Assembly: GCA_948579315.1 (NCBI GenBank)
Contig: CAPAOL010000011.1
Location: 14,087 to 78,086 of the forward strand
Reading direction: 5' to 3'
From: an uncultured Phocaeicola sp.
Lineage (GTDB): Bacteria > Bacteroidota > Bacteroidia > Bacteroidales > Bacteroidaceae
Length of the DNA stretch: 64,000 nucleotides
Numbering within the stretch: the first letter of the stretch is position 1; each line of letters starts with the position of its first letter. The notes below the pieces were generated by a model that saw only the letters and a program-made list of their open reading frames with translations, searched no databases and was not told the origin of the DNA. Of the stretch, positions 24,452 to 33,747 are shown in pieces. A program made the translations under genes and the position numbers.

Positions 24452-25087
24452 TTATAAAATGTACCACAATGCCATCATGTGGCAGACCGTTCCTCCTAAT
24501 ACGAACAGATGGAAAACAGAGTGCATATAGGGCAATTTGGGGAAGGAATAAAAAACAGCTCCGGTGATGTAAGACACTCCTTCACCGATTAACCAATAAA
24601 TAAAAGCGGGAGGCACATGTTGGCAGAGCGGCTTGAAACCTACAAAAATGCTGCATCCCATGGCTATATAGCAAATTGTTTCCAGGTTGCTATGTTCTTT
24701 CAGGTTACAAAAACATAGAATGATCCCGGCGAGGGCGCATAGCCATACGAAACTAAGAATTCCCCATCCCCAATAATCTGCTTCCCGCAAGGCTATCAGC
24801 ATGATGGGGGAATAGCTGCCTGCGATATGCAGATAAATCGAAGCATGATCGAATTTGCGCAACACTTCGCGGTGAGGAGATGGTTTGCTGGCATGATACC
24901 AGGTGGAGCTGATATAGGAAGACAGCATACCGAATAGGTAGAGCCACATGCCGCCTGTTGCCCACGGATTGCCACTTTTCATGGCAGTAAGCAACAGATA
25001 ACCGCCGCCGGCGATACCTATCAGGATACCAACGCCATGTGACAGGGTATTGGCCCACTCTTCTCCTTTGGTATAGTGTATGGTCAA
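24452..25087 (-). CDS. Hemolysin III / PAQR-family membrane protein
   Basis: 211 aa with seven hydrophobic helices. The PAQR signatures are GEEWANTLSHGVG near the N-terminus, SSTWYHA and KFDHASIYLHIAGSYSP in the middle, and HSVFHLFVLGGTVCHMMAL at the end. The conserved Ser-His-Asp-His residues could bind a metal as in the adiponectin receptors. The 'hemolysin' name is historical; a lipid-modifying membrane enzyme is more likely. It starts 4 bp after the cca-like gene. Confidence 0.9.
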   Translation of the reverse strand: MTIHYTKGEEWANTLSHGVGILIGIAGGGYLLLTAMKSGNPWATGGMWLYLFGMLSSYISSTWYHASKPSPHREVLRKFDHASIYLHIAGSYSPIMLIALREADYWGWGILSFVWLCALAGIILCFCNLKEHSNLETICYIAMGCSIFVGFKPLCQHVPPAFIYWLIGEGVSYITGAVFYSFPKLPYMHSVFHLFVLGGTVCHMMALWYIL

Positions 25088-25091
25088 TTTC

Positions 25092-26510
25092 TTATAAGTT
25101 TTTTGGAGTTAATCCCATGCTTTTTGCTTTCTTCAACATGTGTTCTAAAGCAGCATCATGCTCATTAGGGATGATTCCATCCAGTATGGCATCCTTGATA
25201 GAACTTTTCAGACTGCCTATTTCACGGCAGGGCTGCAGGTCGAATATCCGCATAATTTCTTCTCCGTCTACCGGAGGTTGGAAATTGCGTATCCGGTCTT
25301 TTTCTTCCAGGTCTTTCAGCTTCTGGCGTACCAGTTTGAAGTTATCCAGGAATTTTTGTTTTCGTGCTTCATTTTTTGAAGTGATGTCCGCTTCGCACAG
25401 CATCATCAAGTCGTCAATATCATCTCCGGCTTCAAAAAGCAGACGTCGCACGGCGGAATCGGTTACTACATCATCTGCGATAACAATGGGGCGCATGTGC
25501 AGGCTGACCAACTTTTGGACATATTTCATCTTCTCATTCATGGGCAGTTTCATCTTGCGGAAGAGATCCGGAACCATTTTCTCACCGATAAAGTTATGAT
25601 TATGGAAAGTCCATCCTATACGTGGCTCCCAGCGTTTGGTACGTGGCTTGCCTATATCATGCAACAGCGTAGCCCAACGCAGCCATAGGTTGTCGGTATG
25701 TTTGGAAATATTGTCCACAACTTCCAGGGTATGATAGAAGTTGTCTTTATGGGCACGCCCGTTCCGGGTTTCCACTCCTTGCAGCGCCACCAGTTCGGGG
25801 AAAATCAAAGGCAGCAGTCCGCAGCGGTCCAGTTCTATAAAGCCTTTGGACGGTATGGGGGCGAGCAGGATCTTGTTCAACTCGTCGGCGATGCGCTCTT
25901 TGGAGATAATATGAATGCGTTCCTTGTTGCGTGACAGTGCTTCGAAAGTGGTGTCGTCAATATAGAAGTTCAGTTGTGTGGCAAACCGGACACAACGCAT
26001 CATGCGGAGCGGATCGTCACTGAAAGTGATGTCCGGGTCCAGCGGTGTACGGATAGTTCTCTCTTTCAAATCGTCCAGCCCGTTAAAAGGATCTACCAGT
26101 TCACCGAAACGTGCTTTGTTCAGGCACACTGCCATGGCATTGATCGTGAAATCGCGCCGGTTTTGGTCATCCTCCAAGGTGCCGTCCTCTACTACAGGCT
26201 TGCGGCTGTCATGGCTGTACGACTCTTTACGGGCACCGACAAATTCCACTTCCGTGTCATGGTATTTAACTTGTGCCGTACCGAAGTTTTTAAAAACAGA
26301 AACGTGTGCCCCACGTCCCAGCTTCCTGCCGAAGGCCTGTGCCATTTCAATTCCGCTCCCTACTACGACTACATCTATATCCTTCGAGGGACGCTTCAGG
26401 AATATATCTCGTACATAACCTCCTACAACGTAACATTCCAATCCCAGTTCGTCTGCCGTTTCGGAGATTAACTTGAATATCTTATTATTAAAGTGTTCTT
26501 TTAGTTCCAT
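25092..26510 (-). CDS. cca: CCA-adding-type tRNA nucleotidyltransferase with HD domain
   Basis: 472 aa from MELKEHFN; a start two codons earlier (26516) is equally in frame. The N-terminal polymerase-beta-type head has GGYVRDIFLKR and the metal-binding KDIDVVVVGSG (Asp-x-Asp), followed by RRDFTINAMA. An HD domain (LLHDIGKPRTKRW, about residues 270-370) follows. The family adds or repairs the 3' CCA of tRNAs, though poly(A) polymerases share the head domain. Operon with the hemolysin III gene. Confidence 0.92.
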   Translation of the reverse strand: MELKEHFNNKIFKLISETADELGLECYVVGGYVRDIFLKRPSKDIDVVVVGSGIEMAQAFGRKLGRGAHVSVFKNFGTAQVKYHDTEVEFVGARKESYSHDSRKPVVEDGTLEDDQNRRDFTINAMAVCLNKARFGELVDPFNGLDDLKERTIRTPLDPDITFSDDPLRMMRCVRFATQLNFYIDDTTFEALSRNKERIHIISKERIADELNKILLAPIPSKGFIELDRCGLLPLIFPELVALQGVETRNGRAHKDNFYHTLEVVDNISKHTDNLWLRWATLLHDIGKPRTKRWEPRIGWTFHNHNFIGEKMVPDLFRKMKLPMNEKMKYVQKLVSLHMRPIVIADDVVTDSAVRRLLFEAGDDIDDLMMLCEADITSKNEARKQKFLDNFKLVRQKLKDLEEKDRIRNFQPPVDGEEIMRIFDLQPCREIGSLKSSIKDAILDGIIPNEHDAALEHMLKKAKSMGLTPKNL

Positions 26511-26528
26511 ATTCATCTTAAAGAGGGG

Positions 26529-26587
26529 CAAATTTACGATTTTTTGCGCAGGATAAGGAGAAATCACGCAATTAAATTGTATTTTTG
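26529..26587. promoter_or_regulatory. Divergent promoters for cca and the lipoprotein gene
   Basis: Minus-strand TAAATTTG (26536-26529) lies just before cca. Plus-strand TATTTTTG (26580-26587) lies 24 bp before the ATG at 26612. Confidence 0.7.
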
Positions 26588-26611
26588 CCTGCATATAAAA
26601 CGATCAAGTAC

Positions 26612-27436
26612 ATGAAAAAGATAGGATTAGTAGCATTATTTGCCTTGTTGCTGGCCGGTTGTGATGATGGCGGCGAGAAGAAAGCGCAAGAAAATTTGCG
26701 TAAGGCCGAAGCGGCTTTAGAAAAAGAGAACTTTAATGAGGCCAAATTGCAGATAGACAGTATCCGCATCCTTTATCCGAAAGCGTTTGAAGCCAGAAAA
26801 CAGGGAGTCAAGCTGATGCAGCAGGTGGATTTGAAAGAACAGCGGAAAAGTCTGATTTACCTGGATAGCATGATGGTGGTGAAACAAGCTCAGCTGGATT
26901 CCGTCAAGGGTAATTTTGTTCTTGAGAAAGATACTGCATATCAGGAGGTGGGTAACTATTTTTATCCCACCCAGACAGTAGAAAAGAATATAGGCCGTTC
27001 ATTCTTGCGCGGGCAAGTGAACGAGCAGGGGGAAATGTCCCTTACCTCTATTTATTGTGCTGGCGGCACGTTGCATCACACGGCGGTGAAAGTGAGTGTG
27101 GGGGATACCTTTGCCGAAACTCCCGCCTCGAAAGACAGCTATGAAACCACTGACTTGGGCCGTGCAATCGAGAAGGCCGATTACAAGATGGGGGAAGACG
27201 GCGGCGTTATCGCTTTTATTGTAGCGAACAAAGATAAGAATATCCAACTTCAGTTTATCGGAGATCGTACTTATAAAACGGCTATGCAACCCAATGACCG
27301 TAAGGCGATTGCAGAATTGACGGAGTTGGCGCGCATCCTGTCCGGCATGGAACAAATCCGTAAAGATAAGAAAGAAGCGAACTTGAAAATAGAGTTTGTA
27401 ACCCGCAAAATGCAGGAACAGGAGGAAGAGAAGTGA
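26612..27436 (+). CDS. Lipoprotein with coiled-coil segments
   Basis: 274 aa from MKKIGLVALF. The lipobox LLAGCDDGG puts Cys near residue 16. A charged helical region (about residues 20-110) has a tetratricopeptide-like KAEAALEKENFNEAKLQID segment. It is followed by a compact domain with NIGRSFLRGQVNEQGEMSL and ends in a Lys/Glu-rich helix. No enzymatic motif is visible. It is probably a periplasm-facing lipoprotein of unknown role, conserved in style with other Bacteroides lipoproteins. Confidence 0.75.
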   Translation: MKKIGLVALFALLLAGCDDGGEKKAQENLRKAEAALEKENFNEAKLQIDSIRILYPKAFEARKQGVKLMQQVDLKEQRKSLIYLDSMMVVKQAQLDSVKGNFVLEKDTAYQEVGNYFYPTQTVEKNIGRSFLRGQVNEQGEMSLTSIYCAGGTLHHTAVKVSVGDTFAETPASKDSYETTDLGRAIEKADYKMGEDGGVIAFIVANKDKNIQLQFIGDRTYKTAMQPNDRKAIAELTELARILSGMEQIRKDKKEANLKIEFVTRKMQEQEEEK

Positions 27437-27444
27437 TGTGGATG

Positions 27445-27505
27445 GGAACACAAACAATGCGGATCCTGAAGAGAACCTCCCCAAAGTCCGCATTGTCCGT
27501 GTTCC
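27445..27505. terminator. Large hairpin between convergent lipoprotein gene and ruvA
   Basis: GGAACAC and ACAATGCGGA (27445-27463) pair with TCCGCATTGT and GTGTTCC (27487-27505) across a 2-nt internal loop, giving 17 bp around a 23-nt loop. There is no long T-run. It may stop both convergent transcripts or protect their 3' ends. Confidence 0.55.
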
Positions 27506-27523
27506 TTGTTTCATGTACGGCCC

Positions 27524-28117
27524 TTACAATCGCTTCAAGGCCAGCTTGATCACTTTTTCTACCGGGGCGGCAGGCTCCTCTTTCAGTATGGCAGCCACTA
27601 CCTTTTGTGATGCGGCTTGTGCGAATCCCAGCATGGTGAGTGCGGCGACAGCCTCGTCATGAATTTCCGTATTGCCCGGATTGGCAAACATTTCACTGTT
27701 CACCGTCTCCACGCCCGAAGTGGCGATCTTGTCCTTTAAGTCCACTATGATGCGTTGGGCAGTTTTCAGGCCGATGCCTTTTACCGTTTTCAATAATTTG
27801 TCATTACCGGAACTGATTACTCCGCACAGCTCGGAAGGGGATAAGGCCGACAGAATCATACGTGCCGTGTTGCCGCCGATGCCCGATACGGAAATCAGTA
27901 ACAAAAACAACTCCCGTTCCTGTTTGGTCGAGAATCCGTAGAGTACGTAGGCGTCTTCCCGGATCGCTTCATAAATATATAATTTCGTATTGCTCTGATT
28001 CTGAATGGCCGAATACGTATTCAATGAGATATTGATGCCATACCCCATCCCGTTACAATCTAAAACCACCGTTGCCGGAGTAATCTCCGCAATGTCTCCT
28101 TTAATATATTCTATCAT
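27524..28117 (-). CDS. ruvA: Holliday junction branch migration protein RuvA
   Basis: 197 aa. It binds four-way junctions and loads the RuvB motor. The N-terminal OB fold ([27 protein letters not shown]) precedes two helix-hairpin-helix motifs ([18 protein letters not shown] and [16 protein letters not shown]). The C-terminal domain that contacts RuvB ends in KLALKRL. ruvB and ruvC are not adjacent. Confidence 0.97.
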
Positions 28118-28149
28118 GGTTGTTTCATTTGAAAATTTACAGTTCTTTG

Positions 28150-28251
28150 CAAAAATAGGACATCTATCTTTTAAATTATAAGTTCGGCAAGAATATTTTT
28201 AAATTATTAGGTCGTAGTGAACAAAAAAACGAGGCAAAATGTTTATTTTTG
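28150..28251. promoter_or_regulatory. Divergent promoters for ruvA and ddh
   Basis: Minus-strand TATTTTTG lies at 28157-28150 and plus-strand TATTTTTG at 28244-28251, each about 35-40 bp from its gene. Confidence 0.75.
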
Positions 28252-28292
28252 CAGCGAATTAACAGATAATAGTAAACTAAACCCAATAAAAG

Positions 28293-29192
28293 ATGAAAAA
28301 AATAAGAGCGGCCGTGGTTGGATACGGTAACATTGGTCAGTATGTAGTGGAGGCTTTGGAAGCTGCTCCCGATTTTGAGATTGCAGGTATCGTCCGTCGT
28401 AGCGGTGCGGAAAACAAGCCTGCCGAGTTGGAAGCATACGCTGTGGTGAAAGATATAAGGGAATTGAAAGATGTGGATGTGGCTGTGCTGGCTACTCCGA
28501 CCCGTAGCGTGGAAGAATATGCGAAAGAGATTCTGGCAATGGGTATCAATACGGTAGATAGTTTCGACATTCATACGCAAATCACTTCTCTCCGCCGTTC
28601 ATTGGATGAGTCGGCAAAGGCCGGTAAGGCTGTCGCTATTATTTCTGCCGGATGGGATCCGGGAAGCGATTCTGTAGTCCGTACACTGCTGGAAGCCATC
28701 GCTCCGAAGGGTATTACTTATACCAATTTCGGTCCGGGACGCAGCATGGGGCATTCCGTAGCAGTCCGTGCCATTGATGGAGTGAAGGATGCTTTGTCCA
28801 TGACTATTCCTGTGGGAACCGGTATCCATCGCCGTATGGTGTATGTGGAACTGGAGGAAGGTGCGGACTTCAAGACTGTGGAAGCCGCCATCAAGTCGGA
28901 TCCTTATTTTGTAAATGACGAGACACATGTAAAACAAGTTCCATGTGTGGACGATTTGAACGACGTAGGTCATGGCGTTAACCTGGTTCGCAAAGGGGTA
29001 TCGGGCAAGACTCACAATCAGTTGTTCGAGTTTGACATGAAGATTAATAATCCGGCTCTTACCGCGCAGGTGCTGGTTTGCGTGGCACGCGCCTCCATGA
29101 AACAGCAGCCCGGATGTTATACCATGATCGAAGTTCCTGTAATTGATCTGCTGTGCGGCGACCGTGAGGAACTGATTGCCCATTTGGTATAA
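28293..29192 (+). CDS. ddh: meso-Diaminopimelate dehydrogenase
   Basis: 299 aa. It reductively aminates tetrahydrodipicolinate to meso-DAP with NADPH and ammonia, a one-step route to the peptidoglycan cross-linking amino acid. The Rossmann loop is VGYGNIGQYVVEAL (residues 9-22). VDSFDIH, SAGWDPGSDSVVRTLLEA and NFGPGRSMGHSVAVRAI are diagnostic of the family. Single gene with its own promoter and terminator. Confidence 0.96.
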   Translation: MKKIRAAVVGYGNIGQYVVEALEAAPDFEIAGIVRRSGAENKPAELEAYAVVKDIRELKDVDVAVLATPTRSVEEYAKEILAMGINTVDSFDIHTQITSLRRSLDESAKAGKAVAIISAGWDPGSDSVVRTLLEAIAPKGITYTNFGPGRSMGHSVAVRAIDGVKDALSMTIPVGTGIHRRMVYVELEEGADFKTVEAAIKSDPYFVNDETHVKQVPCVDDLNDVGHGVNLVRKGVSGKTHNQLFEFDMKINNPALTAQVLVCVARASMKQQPGCYTMIEVPVIDLLCGDREELIAHLV

Positions 29193-29223
29193 AGAGGTTT
29201 CCTCAAAAAGAACGATATTCTGA

Positions 29224-29263
29224 AAATCTCTTCTCTGTTTTATTCCGGAGAAGAGATTTTTTT
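29224..29263 (+). terminator. Intrinsic terminator of ddh
   Basis: A 12-bp perfect stem AAATCTCTTCTC/GAGAAGAGATTT with a 12-nt loop runs into a T-run. Confidence 0.94.
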
Positions 29264-29298
29264 ATTTCCTTTGTGTTCATAAACAAAGAAATAGAACA

Positions 29299-30105
29299 AT
29301 GATAGCAAGTATTGTATGGGATGTGGATCCTATCTTATTTAAAGTAGGTAGTTGGGAAGTGCGTTGGTATGGGCTGATGTGGGGCCTTGGTTTCATATTG
29401 GCTTATGAAATGGTAAGCCGTTTATTCAAAAAAGAGAAGTATCCGGAAGAGTGGGTGGACAAGCTTTTTGTCTATTGCATAGTCAGTACGGTCATTGGCG
29501 CCCGTCTGGGGCACTGTTTGTTTTATGAATGGGACTATTATGGCGCCCATCCTGTTGAAATATTCAAGATTTGGAAAGGCGGGCTGGCAAGTCACGGAGG
29601 GGTGTTCGCCATCATTCTGGCTCTGATGTGGTACTCGAAAAAAGTAACCCGGAAAAGTGTGTGGTGGTTGTTTGACCGCATGATACCTGCTGTGGCGATT
29701 GTCTGCTTCTGTATCCGTTTTGGTAATTTAATGAATTCCGAGATATTCGGATATCCCACCACGTTGCCTTGGGGATTTGAATTTGTCCGTTCCCGGGAGT
29801 GGCATCAGCTGTATGAAGGTTTGCCTTGCCATCCTACTCAGATTTATGAAATGCTGTATTGCCTGGTTGCCGGTGTAACTGCCTGGGTGATGTACCATAC
29901 ATACCATTTACAAAAGAGGGTGGGATTAATAACCGGAGTAAGCTTGCTTATATTCTTTGGCACTCGCTTTGCTCTGGAGTTTATGAAGAATCCGCAGGTT
30001 GCCGAAGAGGCGGATATGACTTTTAACATAGGGCAGTGGCTCAGTGTGCCGCTGATTCTGCTGGGGGCGTATCTCATAGCCACCAGCCGCACCCGGAAAG
30101 AATAA
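29299..30105 (+). CDS. lgt: Prolipoprotein diacylglyceryl transferase
   Basis: 268-aa inner-membrane enzyme. It transfers diacylglycerol from phosphatidylglycerol to the lipobox Cys of prolipoproteins, so it serves the many lipoproteins seen in this window. The signatures are LGARLGHCLFYEW-type VIGARLGHCLFYEW, GGLASHGGV and GNLMNSEIFGYPT, with PCHPTQIYE downstream. About seven transmembrane segments are visible. Confidence 0.96.
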   Translation: MIASIVWDVDPILFKVGSWEVRWYGLMWGLGFILAYEMVSRLFKKEKYPEEWVDKLFVYCIVSTVIGARLGHCLFYEWDYYGAHPVEIFKIWKGGLASHGGVFAIILALMWYSKKVTRKSVWWLFDRMIPAVAIVCFCIRFGNLMNSEIFGYPTTLPWGFEFVRSREWHQLYEGLPCHPTQIYEMLYCLVAGVTAWVMYHTYHLQKRVGLITGVSLLIFFGTRFALEFMKNPQVAEEADMTFNIGQWLSVPLILLGAYLIATSRTRKE

Positions 30106-30146
30106 AGGTTCCGGGAGAGGGGGGAAGCAGGTGAAAGGATACCTTT

Positions 30147-30758
30147 TCAGCCTTCCGGCATCGCCCTGTATATCACGTGCGGGGCGCGTCCGTTTCTTTC
30201 TATTTTCTTTTCGCTGCTCCATTGGCGTAGTTCGCTGCCGGCTTTTGTTTTCAGCAACCCTGTCAAGGCACAATATTCCTTGCAAGTGATAATGGAGTGC
30301 TCTTTCAGATAATTTGTCAGCCGTACAAAGCGTTCTTCTGCTGAATATCGGGTGGAGGAGGTCCGGAAACCATATTCCGCCCGTTCCAGCTTTCCTTTGC
30401 TTCGTACCTCCTTACGGAATTTCCGGGTGGGTTTGAACTTTATGTTGTCAAAATGTACCGATGCGGCGCGTATCTCGCTTTTGTCCGTTACCTTGCGGCA
30501 AGTCAGTGTGGCCGAGAATGTGCCCAGTTCTCCCAGTTTTACGTTATAACCGTCTGCCAGGTAATTGGCGATAATGCTTTCCAGGTCACATAACAGACCG
30601 ACGACGGTCCCTTCGTGGACGGTAGAACGCCGGGCGATGTCTTTAGCCAGGTCTTTCAGGTTTTTTGTGCCCGATACTACAATTTGCGGATACAGGGTGG
30701 GCTGTTCCTTCTCTCCCTGTATGTCGGGGGAGGTTTTGAAATCATACTTTGCTGCCAT
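30147..30758 (-). CDS. HU-related DNA-binding protein with C-terminal extension
   Basis: 203 aa. Residues 1-125 form an HU/IHF-like domain of the Bacteroidetes 'HU-HIG' kind, with KLGELGTFSATLTCRKV and IKFKPTRKFRKEVRS. Residues 140-200 look like a winged-helix DNA-binding extension (LTNYLKEHSIITCKEYCALTGL). Bacteroides genomes carry many such genes, often near capsule or surface loci; the role is architectural or regulatory. Three 22-bp palindromic repeats lie 88 bp upstream and may be its operator. Confidence 0.85.
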   Translation of the reverse strand: MAAKYDFKTSPDIQGEKEQPTLYPQIVVSGTKNLKDLAKDIARRSTVHEGTVVGLLCDLESIIANYLADGYNVKLGELGTFSATLTCRKVTDKSEIRAASVHFDNIKFKPTRKFRKEVRSKGKLERAEYGFRTSSTRYSAEERFVRLTNYLKEHSIITCKEYCALTGLLKTKAGSELRQWSSEKKIERNGRAPHVIYRAMPEG

Positions 30759-30845
30759 GTTTAATGCTTTTTAATAGGGAGATTAAGTCGTTTCTTGCTG
30801 AACGCTAAGGGGATTCTTTCTATTAACTTCTATAGACGCAGGCAA

Positions 30846-30911
30846 TGGACCGTACGGTTTACTGTAGTGGACTGTACGGTCTGCTATAGTGGATTGTACA
30901 GTCTGCCATCG
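30846..30911. repeat. Three 22-bp tandem repeats with palindromic cores
   Basis: Units at 30846-30867, 30868-30889 and 30890-30911 each begin TGGA. The cores are ACCGTACGGT (a perfect palindrome), ACTGTACGGT and ATTGTACAGT. The period equals about two helical turns, so bound proteins would lie on the same face. They are upstream of the HU-like gene. Confidence 0.85.
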
Positions 30912-31293
30912 GAGTCTGTCTTAGTATTCAGGACAAAAGTACTTAATCATACTGGAAAAACCTATTAATTCATAGGAGAAAAGAGCTTGTACGGGCAAAT
31001 TAGATGTTTCCCTTGAAGGTTTGAGGGGTTTTCCTTTCATTGTGGTGTCTTTCTTTTCAGTTGGTGTGCTGTAAAGGTAAGTGTTTTATGCTGATTACCG
31101 GCATACTTCGGATAGAAAAAGAGGAGGCGGGCTGACAGTAGGCTGAAGGATTATCCTTCAGGTGTTTTCTTCGATGGAATGGGGAAAAACAGCCCAAACT
31201 GAAGGCTGAAGGAAAATTGGCATGAATTTGTTTTTAGAGGTGAAAAGGCGTATGGTTCACGAGAAATGTTACATAATCCGTCACTTTTGTTGC
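30912..31293. other. Long gap between HU-like repeats and the fructan locus
   Basis: About 380 bp with no supported gene on either strand. A minus-strand box reading TACTTTTG at about 30942-30935 could drive the HU-like gene. I see no further repeat. Confidence 0.4.
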
Positions 31294-31361
31294 AATGAAA
31301 CAAAAATGCCGGCAGCTGTAACAAATGTTTTATAGAGGTTGCCGGCTGTCCCCTACCTTTG
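31294..31361 (+). promoter_or_regulatory. Promoter and probable operator of the fructan receptor gene
   Basis: The -7 box TACCTTTG is at 31354-31361. Two half-sites TGAAACA (31296) and TGTAACA (31317) are 21 bp apart, and the second begins the stretch TGTAACAAATGTTT ending at 31330, 23 bp before the box. The GH32 promoter has the same layout. A GCCGGC palindrome occurs at 31308-31313 and again at 31341-31346. Confidence 0.65.
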
Positions 31362-31393
31362 CCTCAGAAAAACTTCTAAAAACATTTAATGCT

Positions 31394-33712
31394 ATGAACA
31401 AAAATCAGCAAAAGAACCGGATGGGCGCGGTCATTATTTTACTTGCCGCCGCTTGCTTGAATGGTTATGCACAACAAGATTCTACCAAAGTGTCCTCTGA
31501 TTCGAAAGAGGAAGGCAATCGCAATGTCATGTTGAATGCGGCTAGTGCCAATGGTCCTCGTGAAATCTCTATCGGTCTGCCCGGTGGTGATGTGAATGTA
31601 CTCGAAAATGGTCTGCCTGTGGTATATAATTCGAATCCTCATAATGTAAACACGCATTGGCGCGGAGACAGCAGCTTGGGACATACCGGATTGCTGAAGA
31701 TTTCCGAAACAGCGATTACTACCGGTAATATAGGTTATGCTGTCAATTCGTTTACGGAACTCGGCTTGGATAAAGAGAAGAAAATGAATGGTGTGCTGAA
31801 CTACGGCACCAATCATTTCGGTAAACAGCAATTTGACTTCAATCTGAATGGAAGCATCGGAAAAGATTGGTTTTACAGCGGCAGCATCTATCAGAATTTT
31901 GATCCGGGTTCGTTCAAACTGCGTTTTGCGCAATATCAGGACCGGACTCAGATCTATAAGTTTGCCTTGACCAAGTTCTACAATGAAGGACGTGGACAGC
32001 TCTCTGCCATCTACCATTACAGCAACAGCCATTGGTTGTCCAATGCTACCACCGGTGCACCATTTATTTATGTAGGCGATGGGAGTGTGAAGGAAATTCC
32101 CGGTTTCGGACTGGGGACTTCTTCTTATCTGCCCAATGTATCGGATATGGTTTATATGGACATGCGTACCGGCGAGATGAAAAAGATCAGTCTGTATGAT
32201 GCTACGGCCAGTAAAGGAAATCAGTTGACGGTTCTGAACCGTTACCGGTGGGATAACGGGTTGGAGTGGAAAATCAATATGAAGTATGACCATGCTTTGG
32301 GTTCCTATCTGTACCAGACTCCGATGTCTATGGAGCAGAAAGTAGGAGCCGACGGCTATAGCACCAAAGGACTGGATGGAACATTGAATCCTTATGAGGG
32401 ATATGTACAGAGCCGCATGTCCTGTTTCAACCGGGGGAATATAGATGAGTTCTTCTTTACCACCGAGTTGTCGCGGAAGTATGATGATATGACTTGGCGT
32501 GTGGGGGTGAACGAATGGTATTATGATGTGGACTATGCTTCGAACACTACCATGTATGACCATACGGTGGAAGAATATCCCCAAATGTTGTACAGCGCTG
32601 ATACGAAGGATATTCATCATTACGGAAACACTCCTTATTATAATCTGAACCAGAATGCTTCCGAATATTACAAAGGACATGAAAACAAACTGGCTCTTTA
32701 TGCTACTCACGACTGGGACATCACCGATAAATGGAATGTGTATTATGGCGCACGCTTCGAGTACCAGCGTCTGGCAGGAAAGAACCTGGCGGTATATAAT
32801 GCCGAAGGCAATCCGGTAGGCCGCTTTGCCGGTTATCATATCGGGGCAGTTGCAGCCGATGGTACGAAGATAGCTCCCCGTTATTTCAGTTACAATTGGC
32901 TGAACATGGCTTTCACGGCTGCCGCCACTTATAAAATGACAAAGCAGTTTGGCTTTACCGCCGATTTCACCTACAATACCCAGCGGCCGAATATGTCGAA
33001 CTTTGCTCCTGCCGAGATGCCGAATGTAGATAAGATTACAATTCCGTTGGGGCGTGCGGGTATTTATTTCAATAATGACTGGATTAGTCTGACCTCACTG
33101 TTCAGTTACATTGCCAAGACTAACAACAACTCTACCTTGAATCTGATTAATCCGAATAATGATAAGGATATTAAGGCGGCCGCATTGAGTTATGATATTG
33201 AAACAATAGGGTGGACGACGGATGCGGTGGTGAAACCTTTCAAAGGATTTGATTTCCACTTCCTGTTCACTTACCAAAGCCCGAAGTATAAGAAGTATGA
33301 AACGGGAGTGACCTTTAGTGACGGGACAACATCGGGTATCAATGCCACCGGCAATATCGTTACCGAAATTCCGAAGGTGCTGATTGAACTGGACCCTAGT
33401 TACAACATTACCAAAGACTTGAAGGTATGGGCCAGTTTCCGTTACTTCAGCAAGACGTATGCAAATATTAAAAATGCCTATTATTTCAACGGCCGTTGGG
33501 AAACATTCGGTGGAATAAACTGGAATGTGAACAAACATTTGTCCTTAAGCGGAACTGTGATAAACTTCTTGAACCAGACCGGGGCGAAAGGAAGTATTTC
33601 GGGAGCCGAGCTGGTAGATAAGGAGAATGCGGCGGCATATAACGGCGCATGGATGGCAGGCAGCTATATCCGTCCGTTCACCGTAGAATTTGCGGCGAAA
33701 ATAACATTCTGA
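31394..33712 (+). CDS. TonB-dependent receptor-like outer-membrane protein of the fructan locus
   Basis: 772 aa from the ATG at 31394; the longer frame begins inside the promoter. A signal peptide ends near NGYAQQ. A plug-like N-terminal part (GLPGGDVNVLENGLPVVY) is followed by a long series of amphipathic strands, and the last residue is Phe (AAKITF), as in outer-membrane barrels. It lacks the N-terminal carboxypeptidase-like domain of SusC proteins, and no SusD lies next to it. It probably imports fructo-oligosaccharides, inferred from its neighbours and shared operator. Confidence 0.75.
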   Translation: MNKNQQKNRMGAVIILLAAACLNGYAQQDSTKVSSDSKEEGNRNVMLNAASANGPREISIGLPGGDVNVLENGLPVVYNSNPHNVNTHWRGDSSLGHTGLLKISETAITTGNIGYAVNSFTELGLDKEKKMNGVLNYGTNHFGKQQFDFNLNGSIGKDWFYSGSIYQNFDPGSFKLRFAQYQDRTQIYKFALTKFYNEGRGQLSAIYHYSNSHWLSNATTGAPFIYVGDGSVKEIPGFGLGTSSYLPNVSDMVYMDMRTGEMKKISLYDATASKGNQLTVLNRYRWDNGLEWKINMKYDHALGSYLYQTPMSMEQKVGADGYSTKGLDGTLNPYEGYVQSRMSCFNRGNIDEFFFTTELSRKYDDMTWRVGVNEWYYDVDYASNTTMYDHTVEEYPQMLYSADTKDIHHYGNTPYYNLNQNASEYYKGHENKLALYATHDWDITDKWNVYYGARFEYQRLAGKNLAVYNAEGNPVGRFAGYHIGAVAADGTKIAPRYFSYNWLNMAFTAAATYKMTKQFGFTADFTYNTQRPNMSNFAPAEMPNVDKITIPLGRAGIYFNNDWISLTSLFSYIAKTNNNSTLNLINPNNDKDIKAAALSYDIETIGWTTDAVVKPFKGFDFHFLFTYQSPKYKKYETGVTFSDGTTSGINATGNIVTEIPKVLIELDPSYNITKDLKVWASFRYFSKTYANIKNAYYFNGRWETFGGINWNVNKHLSLSGTVINFLNQTGAKGSISGAELVDKENAAAYNGAWMAGSYIRPFTVEFAAKITF

Positions 33713-33747
33713 TTCAAGAGGGATTTAATTCTTCTTTATGGTGGAAA

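Noticed and set aside
31439..32839. A 466-codon open frame on the minus strand
   Set aside because: It is fully antisense to the receptor-like barrel gene, which has a signal peptide, a C-terminal Phe and a promoter. The antisense product has no recognisable pattern.
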